In this document: piece after piece, positions 27,736 through 41,891 of the stretch
Numbering within the stretch: position 1 is the stretch's first letter
Layout: every line of letters begins with the position of its first letter
DNA from: Vibrio mediterranei
Lineage (GTDB): Bacteria > Pseudomonadota > Gammaproteobacteria > Enterobacterales > Vibrionaceae
Assembly: GCF_900088415.1 (NCBI RefSeq)
Contig: NZ_FLLQ01000003.1
Span: forward strand, 434,001 to 498,000
Length of the DNA stretch: 64,000 bases
Reading direction: 5' to 3'
The notes under the pieces: model-generated
Database searches by the model: none
Told to the model about the DNA's origin: nothing
The model's input: only the letters and a program-made list of their open reading frames with translations
Position numbers and translations under genes: made by a program

Positions 27736-28536
27736 TTACATTTTTTTGACGAAAGCTGAGGAGTAGCCAATCTTTTTCACTTGTTCGAGAACATCTTGAG
27801 TCTGCTTGTAGTCTTTGAAAGGACCAAGCATTAGACGGTAGTTGCTATTTACAGGTGCTAGAAATGTGTCCACTGATAGCTTTCGACCGAGTTCTTTCGA
27901 TAAAGTTTCGACGCGATCCTTATGTGGAGATGCGGCAACTTGAATGGTGTACTCTGGGTGTTTGTCTACTTTATGTTGGCTGGTGGAGCGTTCGACAATG
28001 ATTACTTCAATCTCGACATTGGCGGTACCTGTCTTAATGACATCGAGTTTCTTTGCCGCCGCATAGCTCAAATCAATGATTCGCCCTTCGTGAAAAGGAC
28101 CTCGATCATTGACGCGAACGATGGTTTCTTTGCCATTGTCTAAATTGGTGACCTTAACATAGCTTGGTAAAGGCAAGGTTTTATGGGCAGCCGACATAGA
28201 ATACATGTCATACACTTCACCATTCGACGTCAGATGACCATGAAATTTTTTCCCATACCACGAAGCCTGTCCGCGCTCTTTAAATCCGGTTGGATCTTTA
28301 ATCACCTTGTAGCTGTTTCCTCGCAAGGTGTAGTTCTTGTTACCGCCTAAGCTATAAGGTTCATATTTAGGTTGAGCACCTTCAATATGGTCAACAGAGA
28401 TAGGACTTGAAGGAGCTACATCATCGCTTAACTCATAGCGACTGTCTGACGACGAACAACCAGCAAGAGCGACCAATCCCACAGTAAAGCAAAGCAATGT
28501 TTGGTAGTGACGGTGACGGATAGAAAATCGATTCAT
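27736..28536 (-). CDS. rlpA: Septal ring lytic transglycosylase RlpA
   Basis: RlpA is an outer-membrane lipoprotein that cleaves denuded glycan strands at the division site in some bacteria. The 266 residues include a lipobox (LAGC, Cys27), a double-psi beta-barrel domain (about 85-175, with [10 protein letters not shown] and VRVNDRGPF), and a C-terminal SPOR domain (about 190-264) that binds septal glycans. Its start overlaps the last base of rodA. The mrdA-rodA-rlpA-dacA order is conserved in enterobacteria. Confidence 0.95.
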   Translation of the reverse strand: MNRFSIRHRHYQTLLCFTVGLVALAGCSSSDSRYELSDDVAPSSPISVDHIEGAQPKYEPYSLGGNKNYTLRGNSYKVIKDPTGFKERGQASWYGKKFHGHLTSNGEVYDMYSMSAAHKTLPLPSYVKVTNLDNGKETIVRVNDRGPFHEGRIIDLSYAAAKKLDVIKTGTANVEIEVIIVERSTSQHKVDKHPEYTIQVAASPHKDRVETLSKELGRKLSVDTFLAPVNSNYRLMLGPFKDYKQTQDVLEQVKKIGYSSAFVKKM

Positions 28537-29657
28537 TACGTTGCCTTTGAAAATGCCTTTCTGTGCGTATGGATAGACATTAAGATGCCGAAACCAGCCA
28601 TTAACGTCACCATGGAGGTGCCGCCATAACTGACAAGAGGTAGAGGTACGCCTACTACAGGTAATATACCGCTTACCATACCAATATTTACGAAAACGTA
28701 AACAAAAAAGCTAAGTACAATGCTGCCTGCCATCATTCTACCGAATGCGGTTTGTGCTGAACTGGCTAAATATAAGCCACGGCCAATAATAAACAGATAG
28801 AGGGCAAGCAATAATAAAATGCCTATCATGCCCCATTCTTCGGCGATAACTGCAAAAATAAAGTCAGTATGTCGTTCTGGAATAAATTCAAGCTGTGATT
28901 GAGTGCCTTGCATCCAGCCTTTGCCTGTAATCCCACCGGAACCAATGGCGATCTTACTTTGGATAATATGATAACCTGCACCGAGTGGATCTGATTCTGG
29001 GTCGAACAAGGTTCTGACACGGACTTTTTGGTACTCACGCATCAAAAAGAACCATAACACAGGGATAAAGGCTCCAAGTGCTACAACCGCACTAATAATG
29101 ATTTTCCAACTGATACCTGCAAGGAAGATTACGAAAATACCAGAAGCGGCAATTAGTATGGATGTACCTAAGTCGGGTTGTTTAGCAATCAGAATGGTTG
29201 GTACAAATACCATCACTAAAGACATCACTAAAGTCTGGAAAGTGATGGGAAGTGAACGCTTACCTATGTATCGCGCGACCATTAAAGGCACGGCAAGTTT
29301 CAGTAGTTCTGAAGGTTGAAAGCGAACAAAGCCTAAATTGAGCCACCTCTGTGCTCCCTTAGATGCTTCACCAAAAAACAATACTCCGAGTAGCAATAGT
29401 ACCCCAACAAAGAACATGATTGGAGCGAGTGACTCGTAGGTTCTCGGGGAGAATTGTGCGAGCACAATCATAACAACGAGGGCGAGAACCATACGCATGG
29501 CTTGTCTGTCCATCATGGCCAAACTCTGCCCACTTGCACTGTACATAACGACTAGGCCAAAGGCCATTAAAGCCAGAATACCTAATAGCAGTGGCAAATC
29601 GATATGGAAGCGTTCGAATAGAACTCTATTTTGTCCTGTTGATGGATCAAATCTCAT
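28536..29657 (-). CDS. rodA: Rod-shape peptidoglycan polymerase RodA
   Basis: RodA is a SEDS-family glycosyltransferase that works with PBP2 in the elongasome to extend side-wall glycan. The 373 residues are mostly transmembrane, about ten segments. SEDS signatures include [21 protein letters not shown] and [17 protein letters not shown], with the invariant catalytic-region segment [10 protein letters not shown]. It overlaps mrdA by four bases and rlpA by one, so coupling within the unit is strong. Confidence 0.97.
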   Translation of the reverse strand: MRFDPSTGQNRVLFERFHIDLPLLLGILALMAFGLVVMYSASGQSLAMMDRQAMRMVLALVVMIVLAQFSPRTYESLAPIMFFVGVLLLLGVLFFGEASKGAQRWLNLGFVRFQPSELLKLAVPLMVARYIGKRSLPITFQTLVMSLVMVFVPTILIAKQPDLGTSILIAASGIFVIFLAGISWKIIISAVVALGAFIPVLWFFLMREYQKVRVRTLFDPESDPLGAGYHIIQSKIAIGSGGITGKGWMQGTQSQLEFIPERHTDFIFAVIAEEWGMIGILLLLALYLFIIGRGLYLASSAQTAFGRMMAGSIVLSFFVYVFVNIGMVSGILPVVGVPLPLVSYGGTSMVTLMAGFGILMSIHTHRKAFSKAT

Positions 29658-31537
29658 TCTTCTTCACTCTTTTCGTCTCGAAGGGCCAAATCAAACAGCT
29701 GACGTGCTACAGGTGCGCCGTTAGAAGAACCACCTCCGGCGTTTTCTAGTACAACGGTCACAACTACCTTTGGATCTTTGAAAGGTGCAAACCCCGTGAA
29801 TAGTGCGTGGTCTTTTAAGTGCTCTTCCAGTTCCTCGGCGTTGTACTCCTGGTCTTGAGCCAAGCTAAACACCTGTGCTGTACCGGACTTACCACCCGAC
29901 TGATAAGGCATGTTCTTAAAGGCGCGGCGAGCAGTACCTTTGACGCCATGGTTAACCAATCGCATTCCTTCGAGTGCGATGTCCCAGTAGCTCTCTTTCA
30001 CACCGGTAATCGGCGGGCGAGAGTCAACTTCAGCCATTGTTTGGTGTTCAAAACTATCACCATTATCGATAGTGGCACGTAATAGGTGTGGAGATAAAAC
30101 TTCTCCATGATTAACCAGTACGGAGGTAGCTTTGGCTATTTGCATTGGCGTTGCAGTCCAATAACCTTGTCCAATACCTACAGGAATCGTATCACCTTGA
30201 TACCATGGCGTGCGATGACGAGCCATTTTCCATTCTCGTGTCGGCATATTCGCTTTACTTTCTTCATAGATATCAATGCCGGTATAGTCACCAAAACCAA
30301 ACATCATCATCCACTTAGATAGTCTATCAATGCCCATATCATAGGCGATTTGATAGAAGAAAGTATCCACGGATTCTTCAATGGCTTTAAGGATATTGAC
30401 TTTACCGTGTCCCCAACGTAACCAATCACGGAAGGGACGCGTTTTCGAGTTTGGAATTCGCCAATACCCAGGGTCATTACGCGTTGTTTGAGGCGTAATG
30501 ACGCCTTCTTGGAGTGCCCCAACCGCAATAAAAGGTTTTACCGTTGATGCTGGTGGATAAATACCAAGCGTTGCACGGTTCACCAGTGGACGGTTTTTAT
30601 CTTCCAAAAGGGCTTTATAAGCTTTACTTGAAATACCATTTACAAAGGCGTTAGGGTCATAACTAGGGCTAGACACCATTGCGAGTACGCCATTGTCATT
30701 TGGATCTAGGACAATCGCAGAGCCGCGTCTTCCTGCTAACAGTTTATGAACTTTAAGTTGTAGTTTGATATCGAGGTTTAGCACGATATCTTTGCCCGGA
30801 ATTGGCGGAACAAACTTTAAGGTACGCAGTACTCGACCACGACTGTTTACTTCAACTTCTTGATAACCTGCGGTGCCGTGTAGAATTTCTTCGTAGTAGC
30901 GTTCGATGCCTAACTTACCAATGTCACGAGTAGCTTGGTAATTCGCGTCTCTTTCTTCTCTGACGAGACGACGCATATCACGGTCGTTTATTCGTGATAC
31001 GTAGCCAATAACATGCGTCAGTACATCGCCAAATGGGTAATAACGCTTCAGGTTTGCCGCTATTTCTACGCCAGGGAACTTATGTTGATTAACGGAGAAA
31101 ACAGCAACTTGCTCTTCGGTTAATTGAGTAAGAAGAGGGATAGATTTGAATCGGCGAGTACGTTTTCGGTCTCGTTCAAATGCTTCAATACGTTCTTCGG
31201 GGATATCTAAAAACTTACGCAGCCCAGCAATAGTTTCATCCATGTTCTTCACCTTTTCAGGGGTGATTTCTAGGTTGAAGACTGGACGGTTCTCTGCCAG
31301 TAGGATGCCATTTCTGTCATAGATAAGGCCGCGATTTGGCGCGATTGGTACGACTTTAATGCGGTTATCATTAGAGCGAGTCTTGTAGTCTTGATACTGA
31401 TTAACCTGAATATTATAAAGGTTTGCAACAAGTACTAGCATCATGGCAATGATAAATACGAATGCAACGACAGCACGGCTTTTGAACAGCCGCGCTTCTG
31501 CCTGATGGTCCCGTATCTGGCTACGTTTACGTCTCAT
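29654..31537 (-). CDS. mrdA: Penicillin-binding protein 2, peptidoglycan transpeptidase MrdA
   Basis: PBP2 cross-links side-wall peptidoglycan as the partner of RodA. The 627 residues have a short cytoplasmic tail, one membrane anchor (about 23-43), a dimerisation/pedestal domain with [10 protein letters not shown], and a transpeptidase domain. The active-site motifs are STVK in [12 protein letters not shown] and KSGTAQ. It begins 11 bases after rlmH and overlaps rodA. Confidence 0.97.
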   Translation of the reverse strand: MRRKRSQIRDHQAEARLFKSRAVVAFVFIIAMMLVLVANLYNIQVNQYQDYKTRSNDNRIKVVPIAPNRGLIYDRNGILLAENRPVFNLEITPEKVKNMDETIAGLRKFLDIPEERIEAFERDRKRTRRFKSIPLLTQLTEEQVAVFSVNQHKFPGVEIAANLKRYYPFGDVLTHVIGYVSRINDRDMRRLVREERDANYQATRDIGKLGIERYYEEILHGTAGYQEVEVNSRGRVLRTLKFVPPIPGKDIVLNLDIKLQLKVHKLLAGRRGSAIVLDPNDNGVLAMVSSPSYDPNAFVNGISSKAYKALLEDKNRPLVNRATLGIYPPASTVKPFIAVGALQEGVITPQTTRNDPGYWRIPNSKTRPFRDWLRWGHGKVNILKAIEESVDTFFYQIAYDMGIDRLSKWMMMFGFGDYTGIDIYEESKANMPTREWKMARHRTPWYQGDTIPVGIGQGYWTATPMQIAKATSVLVNHGEVLSPHLLRATIDNGDSFEHQTMAEVDSRPPITGVKESYWDIALEGMRLVNHGVKGTARRAFKNMPYQSGGKSGTAQVFSLAQDQEYNAEELEEHLKDHALFTGFAPFKDPKVVVTVVLENAGGGSSNGAPVARQLFDLALRDEKSEEE

Positions 31538-31548
31538 AACTTGTTGGC

Positions 31549-32019
31549 TTACTCTCTATGGTAAGGATGGTTTGCAGTAATTGACCAAGCGCGATAGAGG
31601 CTTTCCGCCATGACAATTCTCACGAGAGGGTGGGGTAGCGTTAGCGCTGAAAGTGACCAGCTTTGATCAGCTGCGGCTTTACAAGCTGGTGCCAGACCTT
31701 CTGGGCCACCAATCAAAATAGAGACGTCGCGCCCATCTAGCTTCCAGCTCTCGAGTTGCTCAGCCAGTTGAGGGGTATCCCATTTCTTACCTGGAATATC
31801 TAATGTCACAATACGGTTTCCTTTAGGAACCGCCGCTAACATCGCTTCGCCCTCTTTTTGTAAGATACGTGCAATATCAGCATTTTTGCCTCGCTTCCCC
31901 GCGACAATTTCCACCAGTTCAAGTGGCATATCATGAGGGAAACGACGCTTGTATTCTTGAAAGCCTTCTTCGACCCATTTCGGCATTTTTGTACCGACAG
32001 CGATGAGTTGGAGTTTCAA
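31549..32019 (-). CDS. rlmH: 23S rRNA pseudouridine-1915 N3-methyltransferase RlmH
   Basis: RlmH is a SPOUT-class methyltransferase that modifies pseudouridine 1915 of 23S rRNA within the assembled 70S ribosome. Its 156 residues are typical of the family. The trefoil-knot SAM motif is [12 protein letters not shown], and the C-terminal [22 protein letters not shown] is the family signature. It begins four bases after rsfS and precedes mrdA. Confidence 0.97.
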   Translation of the reverse strand: MKLQLIAVGTKMPKWVEEGFQEYKRRFPHDMPLELVEIVAGKRGKNADIARILQKEGEAMLAAVPKGNRIVTLDIPGKKWDTPQLAEQLESWKLDGRDVSILIGGPEGLAPACKAAADQSWSLSALTLPHPLVRIVMAESLYRAWSITANHPYHRE

Positions 32020-32023
32020 TGTA

Positions 32024-32341
32024 TTAGCTCCAAAGCTTTTCTAATTGGTAAAGGTCACGGTGCTGTTCCTGCATGACATGCAGCATGGTTGAACCCATAT
32101 CGAGAACCACCCACTCACCTTCTTGCTCGCCGTCAACGCCGAGAGGTTCCATACCAGCTTTCTTCACTTCAGAAGCAACATGATCGGCAATTGAAATTAC
32201 ATGTCTTTTTGACGTACCCGTACAGACAATCATAAAATCAGTCACGCTAGACTTCCCTTCAACATCAATCGTTACGATGTCTTGTGCTTTCATATCGTCG
32301 GCTTTGTCGGCTAGAAATAGTTTCAATTCTTCGCGTTGCAA
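32024..32341 (-). CDS. rsfS: Ribosomal silencing factor RsfS
   Basis: RsfS binds ribosomal protein uL14 and blocks subunit joining when nutrients are scarce. I place the start at the TTG at 32341. AGGA lies 7 bases upstream, the protein then begins MQREELKLF and has 105 residues, and E. coli RsfS also begins MQ and is 105 long. The in-frame ATG at 32386 would add 15 residues with no family match. Core motifs are [19 protein letters not shown] and [16 protein letters not shown]. In E. coli nadD lies between holA and this gene; here it does not. Confidence 0.93.
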   Translation of the reverse strand: MQREELKLFLADKADDMKAQDIVTIDVEGKSSVTDFMIVCTGTSKRHVISIADHVASEVKKAGMEPLGVDGEQEGEWVVLDMGSTMLHVMQEQHRDLYQLEKLWS

Positions 32342-32410
32342 AAGTTTTTCCTCGTTGTTCTTAATTAAGTTGAGCCTCAGGCTCAATTGACCTGCAATTA
32401 TACCACGAAA

Positions 32411-33430
32411 TTATGGATGTAAAGACAGGCTGCTGTCAGTAGCACTCAGGTTGAGCGTTAGCTGGTGTAGAAAGGGCCACGGGCTCAACTCGTATTGGGT
32501 CTTTACTTGGACCTCGATTGAAGCGAGTAGTTGCATGGCTTGTTTAAGTCGTATTGCGGTAAGGCGCTGCAGAGCAGCGCTATAGAGTGGTTTTTTATTT
32601 TGCCACACTCTAAAGCTATCAAAGACTTGGTTAAGCGAAGATTGAGTCAACATCTGTTGCATTTTGATGAGCTGTTGAAGCTCTTTTTGAATCGAACGCA
32701 ACAAAATAACGGCTTCTATTCCTTCTGCTTCAAGTTGTAAGAGAATTCGATTCGCTCGTTTTGGTTTACCTTCTAAGATCGCGTCTATCCAGTGGAACAC
32801 TGTAAAATGGTTATGACGGCTTAGGGACTCTTGAACACGGAGCAGGTTGAGTTGGCCATCAGGATAGAGCAATGACAGCTTCTCTAAGCTTTGAGAAAGA
32901 GCAAACAGGTTTCCCTCATGCCACTGACATAGGAGCTGTATTGCTTCACCGTCAGGCTTAAGTCCTGAGGCATTGCATCGCCTCATTACCCATTGAGGGA
33001 GGTGTTTGACATCAGGGGCAGCGCAGCTCACCAAACAGCCATTTAGAGCCTTGAACCATTTTGCCGACTCTTGAGCCCTCGTCAGCTTAGCCCCAGTGAT
33101 GATAACAACAATGTCTTCATGCAAGTGAGACGATATTTCTAACAACTGTTTGGCGATAGCAGCGTTAATACCAGACTCAGGGATAGATAGTTCTATAATT
33201 TGCTTAGATGAAAACAGGCTAAGTGCTTGTGTGCAATCATAGACATCATTCCAATCCAGTGAACTGTCCACGGAGAAACGGTGATGTTCTTCAAATCCTA
33301 ATTGTCGAGCATGACGAATGATCGAGTCTCGACTTTCTTGGACAAATAGCGGTTCATTACCAAAAATAAGATAGCAGCCATACCACTGACGGTTCAGTGT
33401 TTCTGCAAGGCGGTCAGCAAATACTCTCAC
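32411..33430 (-). CDS. holA: DNA polymerase III delta subunit HolA
   Basis: HolA is the wrench subunit of the clamp loader that opens the beta sliding clamp. The 339 residues have the AAA+-like delta fold without a working ATP site. The N-terminal clamp-binding region (YLIFGNEPLFVQESRD) and the C-terminal collar domain are present. It starts 12 bases after lptE. A 69-base gap separates it from rsfS. Confidence 0.95.
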   Translation of the reverse strand: MRVFADRLAETLNRQWYGCYLIFGNEPLFVQESRDSIIRHARQLGFEEHHRFSVDSSLDWNDVYDCTQALSLFSSKQIIELSIPESGINAAIAKQLLEISSHLHEDIVVIITGAKLTRAQESAKWFKALNGCLVSCAAPDVKHLPQWVMRRCNASGLKPDGEAIQLLCQWHEGNLFALSQSLEKLSLLYPDGQLNLLRVQESLSRHNHFTVFHWIDAILEGKPKRANRILLQLEAEGIEAVILLRSIQKELQQLIKMQQMLTQSSLNQVFDSFRVWQNKKPLYSAALQRLTAIRLKQAMQLLASIEVQVKTQYELSPWPFLHQLTLNLSATDSSLSLHP

Positions 33431-33442
33431 GCTAATTGGCCG

Positions 33443-34015
33443 TTATGATTGGGTGTTTTGGCTAGTTGATGCTGGCTCAGTAGTATTCAACATTTCTAAC
33501 TCATGCTCCTCGATTTCAGCTTTGAGTCGTGCCATTTGACGCATCATTTGCTGAGCTGAGAACTCGCGCATTTCATCTTCAAGCAGCTTACGTTCGGCAG
33601 ACTTTGCTAGTGCCGATAGCGGGTTATCCAAGTAGCTGCGTGTCATTGTTGCAGTAAAATCTTTGCTACCGACATCGGGAATTGAAACTCGATAATTAAC
33701 ATCATAGACAATTTCTTTTTCGGCCGCGCGAGTGTTTTGATAGAGGGATAATGTCCTGTCGGTGATTTGCTCACTGATTATGTGTAAGTTTGGAATGTCT
33801 TTACGAGGTTCAACCAATTCAATTTGACTGAGGCGTAACTGCTCTTTTACTAATCGAGTGATCTTACTGTATTGGTCAAAACTGGTGACAGACATTTCTT
33901 TTATATCTTCAGGGACAGTGTATTCGCCTCTGAGTTGGAAACCACATGCGCTGAGCAGAGTAGTGAGTAGGATTACGAAACTAATTTGTGAAAATTTGGT
34001 TTTAAATAGGCGCAT
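33443..34015 (-). CDS. lptE: LPS-assembly lipoprotein LptE
   Basis: LptE plugs the LptD barrel in the outer membrane and helps deliver LPS to the cell surface. The 190 residues carry a lipoprotein signal (LLSAC, Cys24) followed at once by the family start GFQLRGEY. The C-terminus is rich in charged and glutamine residues (EFSAQQMMRQMARLKAE). It lies 136 bases downstream of leuS across a hairpin and 12 bases before holA. Confidence 0.95.
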   Translation of the reverse strand: MRLFKTKFSQISFVILLTTLLSACGFQLRGEYTVPEDIKEMSVTSFDQYSKITRLVKEQLRLSQIELVEPRKDIPNLHIISEQITDRTLSLYQNTRAAEKEIVYDVNYRVSIPDVGSKDFTATMTRSYLDNPLSALAKSAERKLLEDEMREFSAQQMMRQMARLKAEIEEHELEMLNTTEPASTSQNTQS

Positions 34016-34099
34016 AGTGCTCGCAGACTCTGTTAAAAAGGCTTATGTAAGTTTCATTAGGCAGTGAACTTAAATAAGACTTTTATGTGTGGCTGATAA

Positions 34100-34129
34100 A
34101 AGAGCCGCGAAGAATTCTTCGCGACTCTT
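34100..34129 (-). terminator. Hairpin between leuS and lptE
   Basis: An AGAG-x-CGCGAAGAA stem with TTCTTCGCG-x-CTCT has one internal mismatch. The minus-strand product has only four U residues, so read-through into lptE is likely. Confidence 0.55.
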
Positions 34130-34150
34130 GGTATCATAAAGACAACTAAA

Positions 34151-36724
34151 TTAATTAGCTACAATATTCAGTAGTTTACCCGGTACGTAAATCACTTTAC
34201 GGATGGTTTTTCCATCAGTGAATTTCGTCACGTTCTCGTCGTTAAGACCAAGTTCTTCTACTTGTTCTTTAGTTGCATCCGCAGCAACTGTCAGCTTAGC
34301 GCGTAGCTTGCCGTTAACTTGAACAACGATAAGTTTTTCATCTTCAACGAGGGCTTTTTCATCAAATGTTGGCCACACAGCATTGTCGATGTCTGCATTA
34401 CCCAGTGCCGTCCACATCTCGAAACAGATATGCGGAGTGATAGGGTAAAGCATGGCAACGACCGCTTGTAGAGCTTCATCAAGAATCGCACGGTCTTGTG
34501 CTGTGTCTTGAGGTGCCTTAGCAAGTTTGTTCATTAGCTCCATAATGGCGGCAATCGCTGTATTGAATGTTTGGCGACGGTCAACATCATCGGTTACTTT
34601 TGCAATGGTCTTATGAACATCACGGCGCAGTGCTTTTTGGTCTGAAGATAGAGCCGAAACGTCAACGCTTTCCGCTGTACCTTTTTCTGTATGTTCTTTT
34701 ACCAACTTCCAAACACGTTTAAGGAAACGGTTTGCACCTTCCACACCAGACTCTTGCCACTCTAATGTCATATCCGCAGGTGAGGCGAACATCATGAATA
34801 GACGTACAGTATCAGCACCGTATTTGTCTACCATTTCTTGCGGGTCAATACCGTTATTCTTCGACTTAGACATTTTGATCATGCCTGAGTGCTCTACGTC
34901 ACGACCTTGGTTGTCTGTTGCAGAGGAAATGCGACCTTTACCGTCACGCTCAACTTTTACGTCTGTAGGAGCGATCCACTCTTTGGTGCCTTTTTCGTTA
35001 GTGTGGTAGAAAGCATCAGCAAGCACCATACCTTGACATAGGAGTTTCTTAAATGGTTCGTCGGAAGTTACATAGCCCGCATCACGAAGCAACTTATGGA
35101 AGAAGCGAGAGTACAGTAAGTGCATACATGCGTGTTCGATACCACCAATGTATTGGTCAACAGGTAGCCAATAGTTCGCTTTTTCTGGATCTAAAATATC
35201 ATCAGCTTGCGGAGAGCAGTAACGTGCATAATACCAAGAAGATTCCATGAAGGTGTCGAAGGTGTCTGTTTCACGTAGTGCTGGCTCACCGTTGAAGGTC
35301 GTTTTGGCCCACTCTTTATCAGCTTTGATTGGGCTAGTTACGCCATCCATAACAACATCTTCCGGAAGGATTACAGGAAGTTGCTCTGCTGGAACCGGGT
35401 GAACTTCACCATCTTCAGTCGTTACCATTGGAATTGGAGCACCCCAATAGCGTTGACGAGAAACACCCCAGTCACGTAGACGGAAATTTACGGTCTTGTG
35501 ACCTTTGCCTTCTGCTTCTAACTTAGCAGAGATAGCATCGAACGCGGCCTGGAACTCAAGTCCATCGAACTCGCCAGAGTTAAATAGTATGCCTTTCTCA
35601 GTGTAAGCCGCTTCTGAAATATCAAGCTCGCTGCCGTCAACCGGTTTGATGACAGGAAGAATATCTAGGTTGTATTTAGTAGCAAACTCAAAGTCACGTT
35701 GGTCATGACCAGGAACCGCCATAACTGCACCTGTTCCGTAATCCATCAAGACGAAGTTAGCAACGAATACTGGCACTTCACGACCATTCAATGGATGAAT
35801 AGCAGTAAGGCCGGTTGCCATACCTTTTTTCTCCATTGTTGCTAGTTCAGCTTCTGCAACCTTGTTGTTCTTACACTCATCGATAAATGCAGCTAACTCA
35901 GGGTTGTTTTCAGCCGCAACAGCAGCAAGAGGGTGGCCTGCAGCGATACCTACGTATGTAACACCCATAAGAGTATCTGGACGCGTGGTATATACTTCAA
36001 GGTCTTGATGACCTTGTACTTCAAACTTCAGTTCAACACCTTCAGAGCGACCAATCCAGTTGCGCTGCATGGTTTTAACCATTTCAGGCCAACCTTCTAG
36101 GTTGTCTAAATCATCAAGAAGCTCTTGGGCGTATTCTGTGATTTTAATAAACCACTGTGGGATTTCTTTTTGTTCAACTGGAGTATCACAACGCCAGCAA
36201 CAGCCATCTTCAACCTGTTCGTTTGCTAGAACAGTTAAGTCATTTGGGCACCAGTTAACAGAAGAGGTTTTTTTGTATACTAAGCCTTTTTCGTAAAGCT
36301 TAGTGAAGAACTCTTGCTCCCAACGGTAGTACTCTGGTGTGCACGTAGCAAACTCACGGTTCCAGTCGTAGCCAAAACCAAGCAACTTAAGTTGGTTTTT
36401 CATGTACTCAATATTTTCATAAGTCCATGGTGCTGGCGCTGTGTTGTTTTTTACTGCTGCGTTTTCAGCAGGTAGGCCAAACGCGTCCCAACCAATTGGT
36501 TGCATTACGTTTTTACCTTGTAGGCGTTGGAAACGAGATACCACATCACCGATGGTGTAGTTACGCACGTGACCCATGTGCAGTCGTCCACTTGGATAAG
36601 GGAACATAGACAGACAGTAGAATTTTTCTTTATTTGGGTCTTCACTTACAACAAAGGTCTTATTGTTGTCCCAGTGCTGTTGAACGTTACGTTCAATATC
36701 TTGCGGGTTATATTGTTCTTGCAT
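34151..36724 (-). CDS. leuS: Leucyl-tRNA synthetase
   Basis: LeuS charges tRNA-Leu. The 857-residue class I synthetase has the HIGH-type motif [18 protein letters not shown] (about residues 38-55), the CP1 editing domain with [14 protein letters not shown], and the KMSKS loop [11 protein letters not shown]. The bacterial C-terminal domain is intact. It heads the minus-strand envelope cluster and is divergent from the YbeL-type gene with about 180 bases between. Confidence 0.98.
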   Translation of the reverse strand: MQEQYNPQDIERNVQQHWDNNKTFVVSEDPNKEKFYCLSMFPYPSGRLHMGHVRNYTIGDVVSRFQRLQGKNVMQPIGWDAFGLPAENAAVKNNTAPAPWTYENIEYMKNQLKLLGFGYDWNREFATCTPEYYRWEQEFFTKLYEKGLVYKKTSSVNWCPNDLTVLANEQVEDGCCWRCDTPVEQKEIPQWFIKITEYAQELLDDLDNLEGWPEMVKTMQRNWIGRSEGVELKFEVQGHQDLEVYTTRPDTLMGVTYVGIAAGHPLAAVAAENNPELAAFIDECKNNKVAEAELATMEKKGMATGLTAIHPLNGREVPVFVANFVLMDYGTGAVMAVPGHDQRDFEFATKYNLDILPVIKPVDGSELDISEAAYTEKGILFNSGEFDGLEFQAAFDAISAKLEAEGKGHKTVNFRLRDWGVSRQRYWGAPIPMVTTEDGEVHPVPAEQLPVILPEDVVMDGVTSPIKADKEWAKTTFNGEPALRETDTFDTFMESSWYYARYCSPQADDILDPEKANYWLPVDQYIGGIEHACMHLLYSRFFHKLLRDAGYVTSDEPFKKLLCQGMVLADAFYHTNEKGTKEWIAPTDVKVERDGKGRISSATDNQGRDVEHSGMIKMSKSKNNGIDPQEMVDKYGADTVRLFMMFASPADMTLEWQESGVEGANRFLKRVWKLVKEHTEKGTAESVDVSALSSDQKALRRDVHKTIAKVTDDVDRRQTFNTAIAAIMELMNKLAKAPQDTAQDRAILDEALQAVVAMLYPITPHICFEMWTALGNADIDNAVWPTFDEKALVEDEKLIVVQVNGKLRAKLTVAADATKEQVEELGLNDENVTKFTDGKTIRKVIYVPGKLLNIVAN

Positions 36725-36907
36725 CGATGATTTCCGGTTATCTTGGAATTTGTGAGTTCTGTTACCACAGAAACTATTAGATCGTCATAGAATACCTAAA
36801 GGAAGCCCGGTCAACAATAGTCAATATACCCTTCGTGGGAGAAGAGGTGATGCACGTTAATGGTAATCACATAGTGTTCTGCTACTTTGGTGAAAATAGG
36901 GGGATGT

Positions 36908-37378
36908 ATGCCTAAGCGTAAAGCCAGTTATGAAGAAATGATTGAAGATGTGGTTGACAACCTAAAACACAGTCCTGAAGAGTTACAGCACGTGCTTGAA
37001 AAATCAGGACAAGTGGTTGAGGCCGCCAACGATATGACTAAGGACGAAATGGCGTTAATTTCTGCGTATGTGAAGTCTGATCTAAAGGAATTTGCCGAAA
37101 ACTACGAAGAGAGTAAAAGCGGGCCCTTCTATCTCATGATTGCTAATTCAATTTGGCAAGGTCTGCTGGATATCACAGATAGAACAAAAGTCGAGTGGGT
37201 CGAGCTGTTCCAAGATCTTGAGCATCAGGGCGTTTATTCCTCAGGAGAAATGATAGGATTAGGTATTTTGGTGTGTGAACAGTGTGGGCATAAGACAGAA
37301 TACAATCACCCAACTACCATTTCTGATTGTCCAAAATGTGGTCATAGTACATTTAGTCGACAACCACTAAAACCATAG
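36908..37378 (+). CDS. ybeL: YbeL family zinc-ribbon protein (DUF1451)
   Basis: This is a 156-residue cytoplasmic protein of unknown function with a helical N-terminal part and a C-terminal zinc ribbon (CEQCGH and CPKCGH). The central WQGLLDITDRTKVEWVELFQDL and GVYSSGEMIGLG match E. coli YbeL, which also lies beside leuS. I choose the ATG at 36908, which has AGGGGGA 4 bases upstream. An in-frame alternative at 36887 would add seven residues. Confidence 0.88.
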   Translation: MPKRKASYEEMIEDVVDNLKHSPEELQHVLEKSGQVVEAANDMTKDEMALISAYVKSDLKEFAENYEESKSGPFYLMIANSIWQGLLDITDRTKVEWVELFQDLEHQGVYSSGEMIGLGILVCEQCGHKTEYNHPTTISDCPKCGHSTFSRQPLKP

Positions 37379-37392
37379 AAGCTAGCGGTGCT

Positions 37393-37427
37393 AGAGACTG
37401 TATGGCTTGGGCTTGCCTACAGTCTCT
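37393..37427. terminator. Hairpin between convergent ybeL and cysZ
   Basis: AGAGACTGTA pairs perfectly with TACAGTCTCT around a 15-base loop. T runs are weak on both sides. Confidence 0.5.
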
Positions 37428-37455
37428 TTAGATACTTCTAGATAGTGAGAAACAG

Positions 37456-38193
37456 CTACTTATATTGCTGTTTGAATTCTTGCACCCACATAGCTGTTGC
37501 GCCACATACTGATACTGGAACGATAAACAGGTTAAGTATTGGGATTGTTGTAAATACCGAGACAAGCATACCGAAGCTGTAGGCTTTTCCCTGTTTTTGC
37601 TTCATAGACATTCGCATGTCGTTAAATGGTACCTTGTGGTTATCAAATGGATAATCACAGTATTGAATTGCTAACATCCAAGCGGTAAAAATGAACCATA
37701 GAAAAGGTCCTATCGTTTGACCAAGCGCAGGGATAAGTAGCAGTAAGAATAAGCCGATAGCTTTAGGCAAGGTATACAATAGCTTTCGCCATTCCCGAGC
37801 CATAATTCTTGGAACGTCTTTGACAACGCTCATGATCCCGACTTCTGAAACTCTTTGACCGGTTAGCATTTCTTCCACTTTCTCTGCTAAAAGGCCATTG
37901 AATGGAGCGGCGATAAAGTTAGCCAATGTGCTAAAGAAGTAAGAAAAGGTCGCGAATATAGTGATGGCGAGTAGCGGCCAAAGCACATAACTCAACCAAG
38001 AGAGAAATTCAGGCAAATAGCCTAGCCAGCCTTCAATCCACGGGTTGAGGTTGGAGAAAAGGTAGTACATTGCTGAACCAACTAACAAAATATTGGCAAG
38101 TAATGGTAGCAGTACATAACGACGGATACCCGGTGTAAAGGCGATTTGAAAACCTTGATGAAAGTAACCGAATCTGGTTTTGGCTTTGTTCAA
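37456..38193 (-). CDS. cysZ: Sulfate transporter CysZ
   Basis: CysZ is a sulfate channel/transporter of the inner membrane that feeds cysteine synthesis. The 245 residues match E. coli CysZ, including the paired-helix segments, NFIAAPFNGLLAEKVE and AIQYCDYPFDNHKVPF. The start codon is TTG (38193) with AAGGAAG 6 bases upstream, and no in-frame ATG fits better. It is divergent from zipA, the same arrangement as in E. coli. Confidence 0.95.
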   Translation of the reverse strand: MNKAKTRFGYFHQGFQIAFTPGIRRYVLLPLLANILLVGSAMYYLFSNLNPWIEGWLGYLPEFLSWLSYVLWPLLAITIFATFSYFFSTLANFIAAPFNGLLAEKVEEMLTGQRVSEVGIMSVVKDVPRIMAREWRKLLYTLPKAIGLFLLLLIPALGQTIGPFLWFIFTAWMLAIQYCDYPFDNHKVPFNDMRMSMKQKQGKAYSFGMLVSVFTTIPILNLFIVPVSVCGATAMWVQEFKQQYK

Positions 38194-38375
38194 AATATGC
38201 TTCCTTTTACCTTTTGCTACTGTTGTTTCTTAGCGACTATATCAAAAAAGACTTAAGGAAATCACAAACTTCTTATACTAAGGTGTTCTAATAGTCTATA
38301 GAGTTTTGGTAAAGTAGAGTGAGCTGAGGTGTATTCACCTCATTAAGGACTATTTTTTAACGTTGAGAGCAAACA

Positions 38376-41445
<3,070 letters not shown>

Positions 41446-41460
41446 CTTAAGAAATAGAAA

Positions 41461-41491
41461 AAAGAGCTCCTAATATGGAGCTCTTTTTTTT
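41461..41491. terminator. Terminator after ligA
   Basis: AAAGAGCTCC pairs with GGAGCTCTTT around a 6-base loop, with eight T residues after and A residues before. Confidence 0.92.
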
Positions 41492-41819
41492 GCGAGTGAG
41501 TTCAAATAATGTGAGTCCTACTACGTCATAAATAAAAAACAATCGTATAAATAGCGTTTTTTTATTTAATTAAATTAAATAAAAAATCCATGCGAGCCAT
41601 ATCACGAACGGCAATGTTAATAATGATTTAACTTGTTGAAGTTAAAGGGTGTAAAGCATTTCATTGTAGCGATGATTGAAAAATAAGATCTTCATCAATA
41701 ACCAAGGCAAAAGTTTGTTGTGCGTCCTATTTTTTTTAGCTTAATTGATTTTGAAATTGATAATTTTCTCTGCGAAGTTAGTCTTGTGAATATGGATACA
41801 CAAGGTGTAGACAGGAAAA

Positions 41820-41840
41820 TTAACCAGTCTGTTTGGTTAA
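41820..41840. promoter_or_regulatory. Inverted repeat upstream of the porin (operator candidate)
   Basis: TTAACCA and TGGTTAA are perfect 7-bp arms with a 7-base spacer, about 90 bases before the porin start. It could be an operator; the factor is unknown. Confidence 0.4.
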
Positions 41841-41852
41841 ATAAATAAGGAA

Positions 41853-41891
41853 ATATTTCACCCTTCGGCGGCCAACTTAAGAGTGAAATAT
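41853..41891 (+). promoter_or_regulatory. Stem-loop in the presumed porin leader
   Basis: ATATTTCAC pairs with GTGAAATAT around a 21-base loop, ending 35 bases before the start codon. In the mRNA it would form a hairpin upstream of the ribosome site (TTAGGAG). Confidence 0.4.

Noticed and set aside
41783..41804. A CRP-like CTTGTG...CACAAG inverted repeat upstream of the porin
   Set aside because: The half-sites are 10 bases apart rather than the 8 needed for TGTG/CACA, so CRP binding is unlikely.
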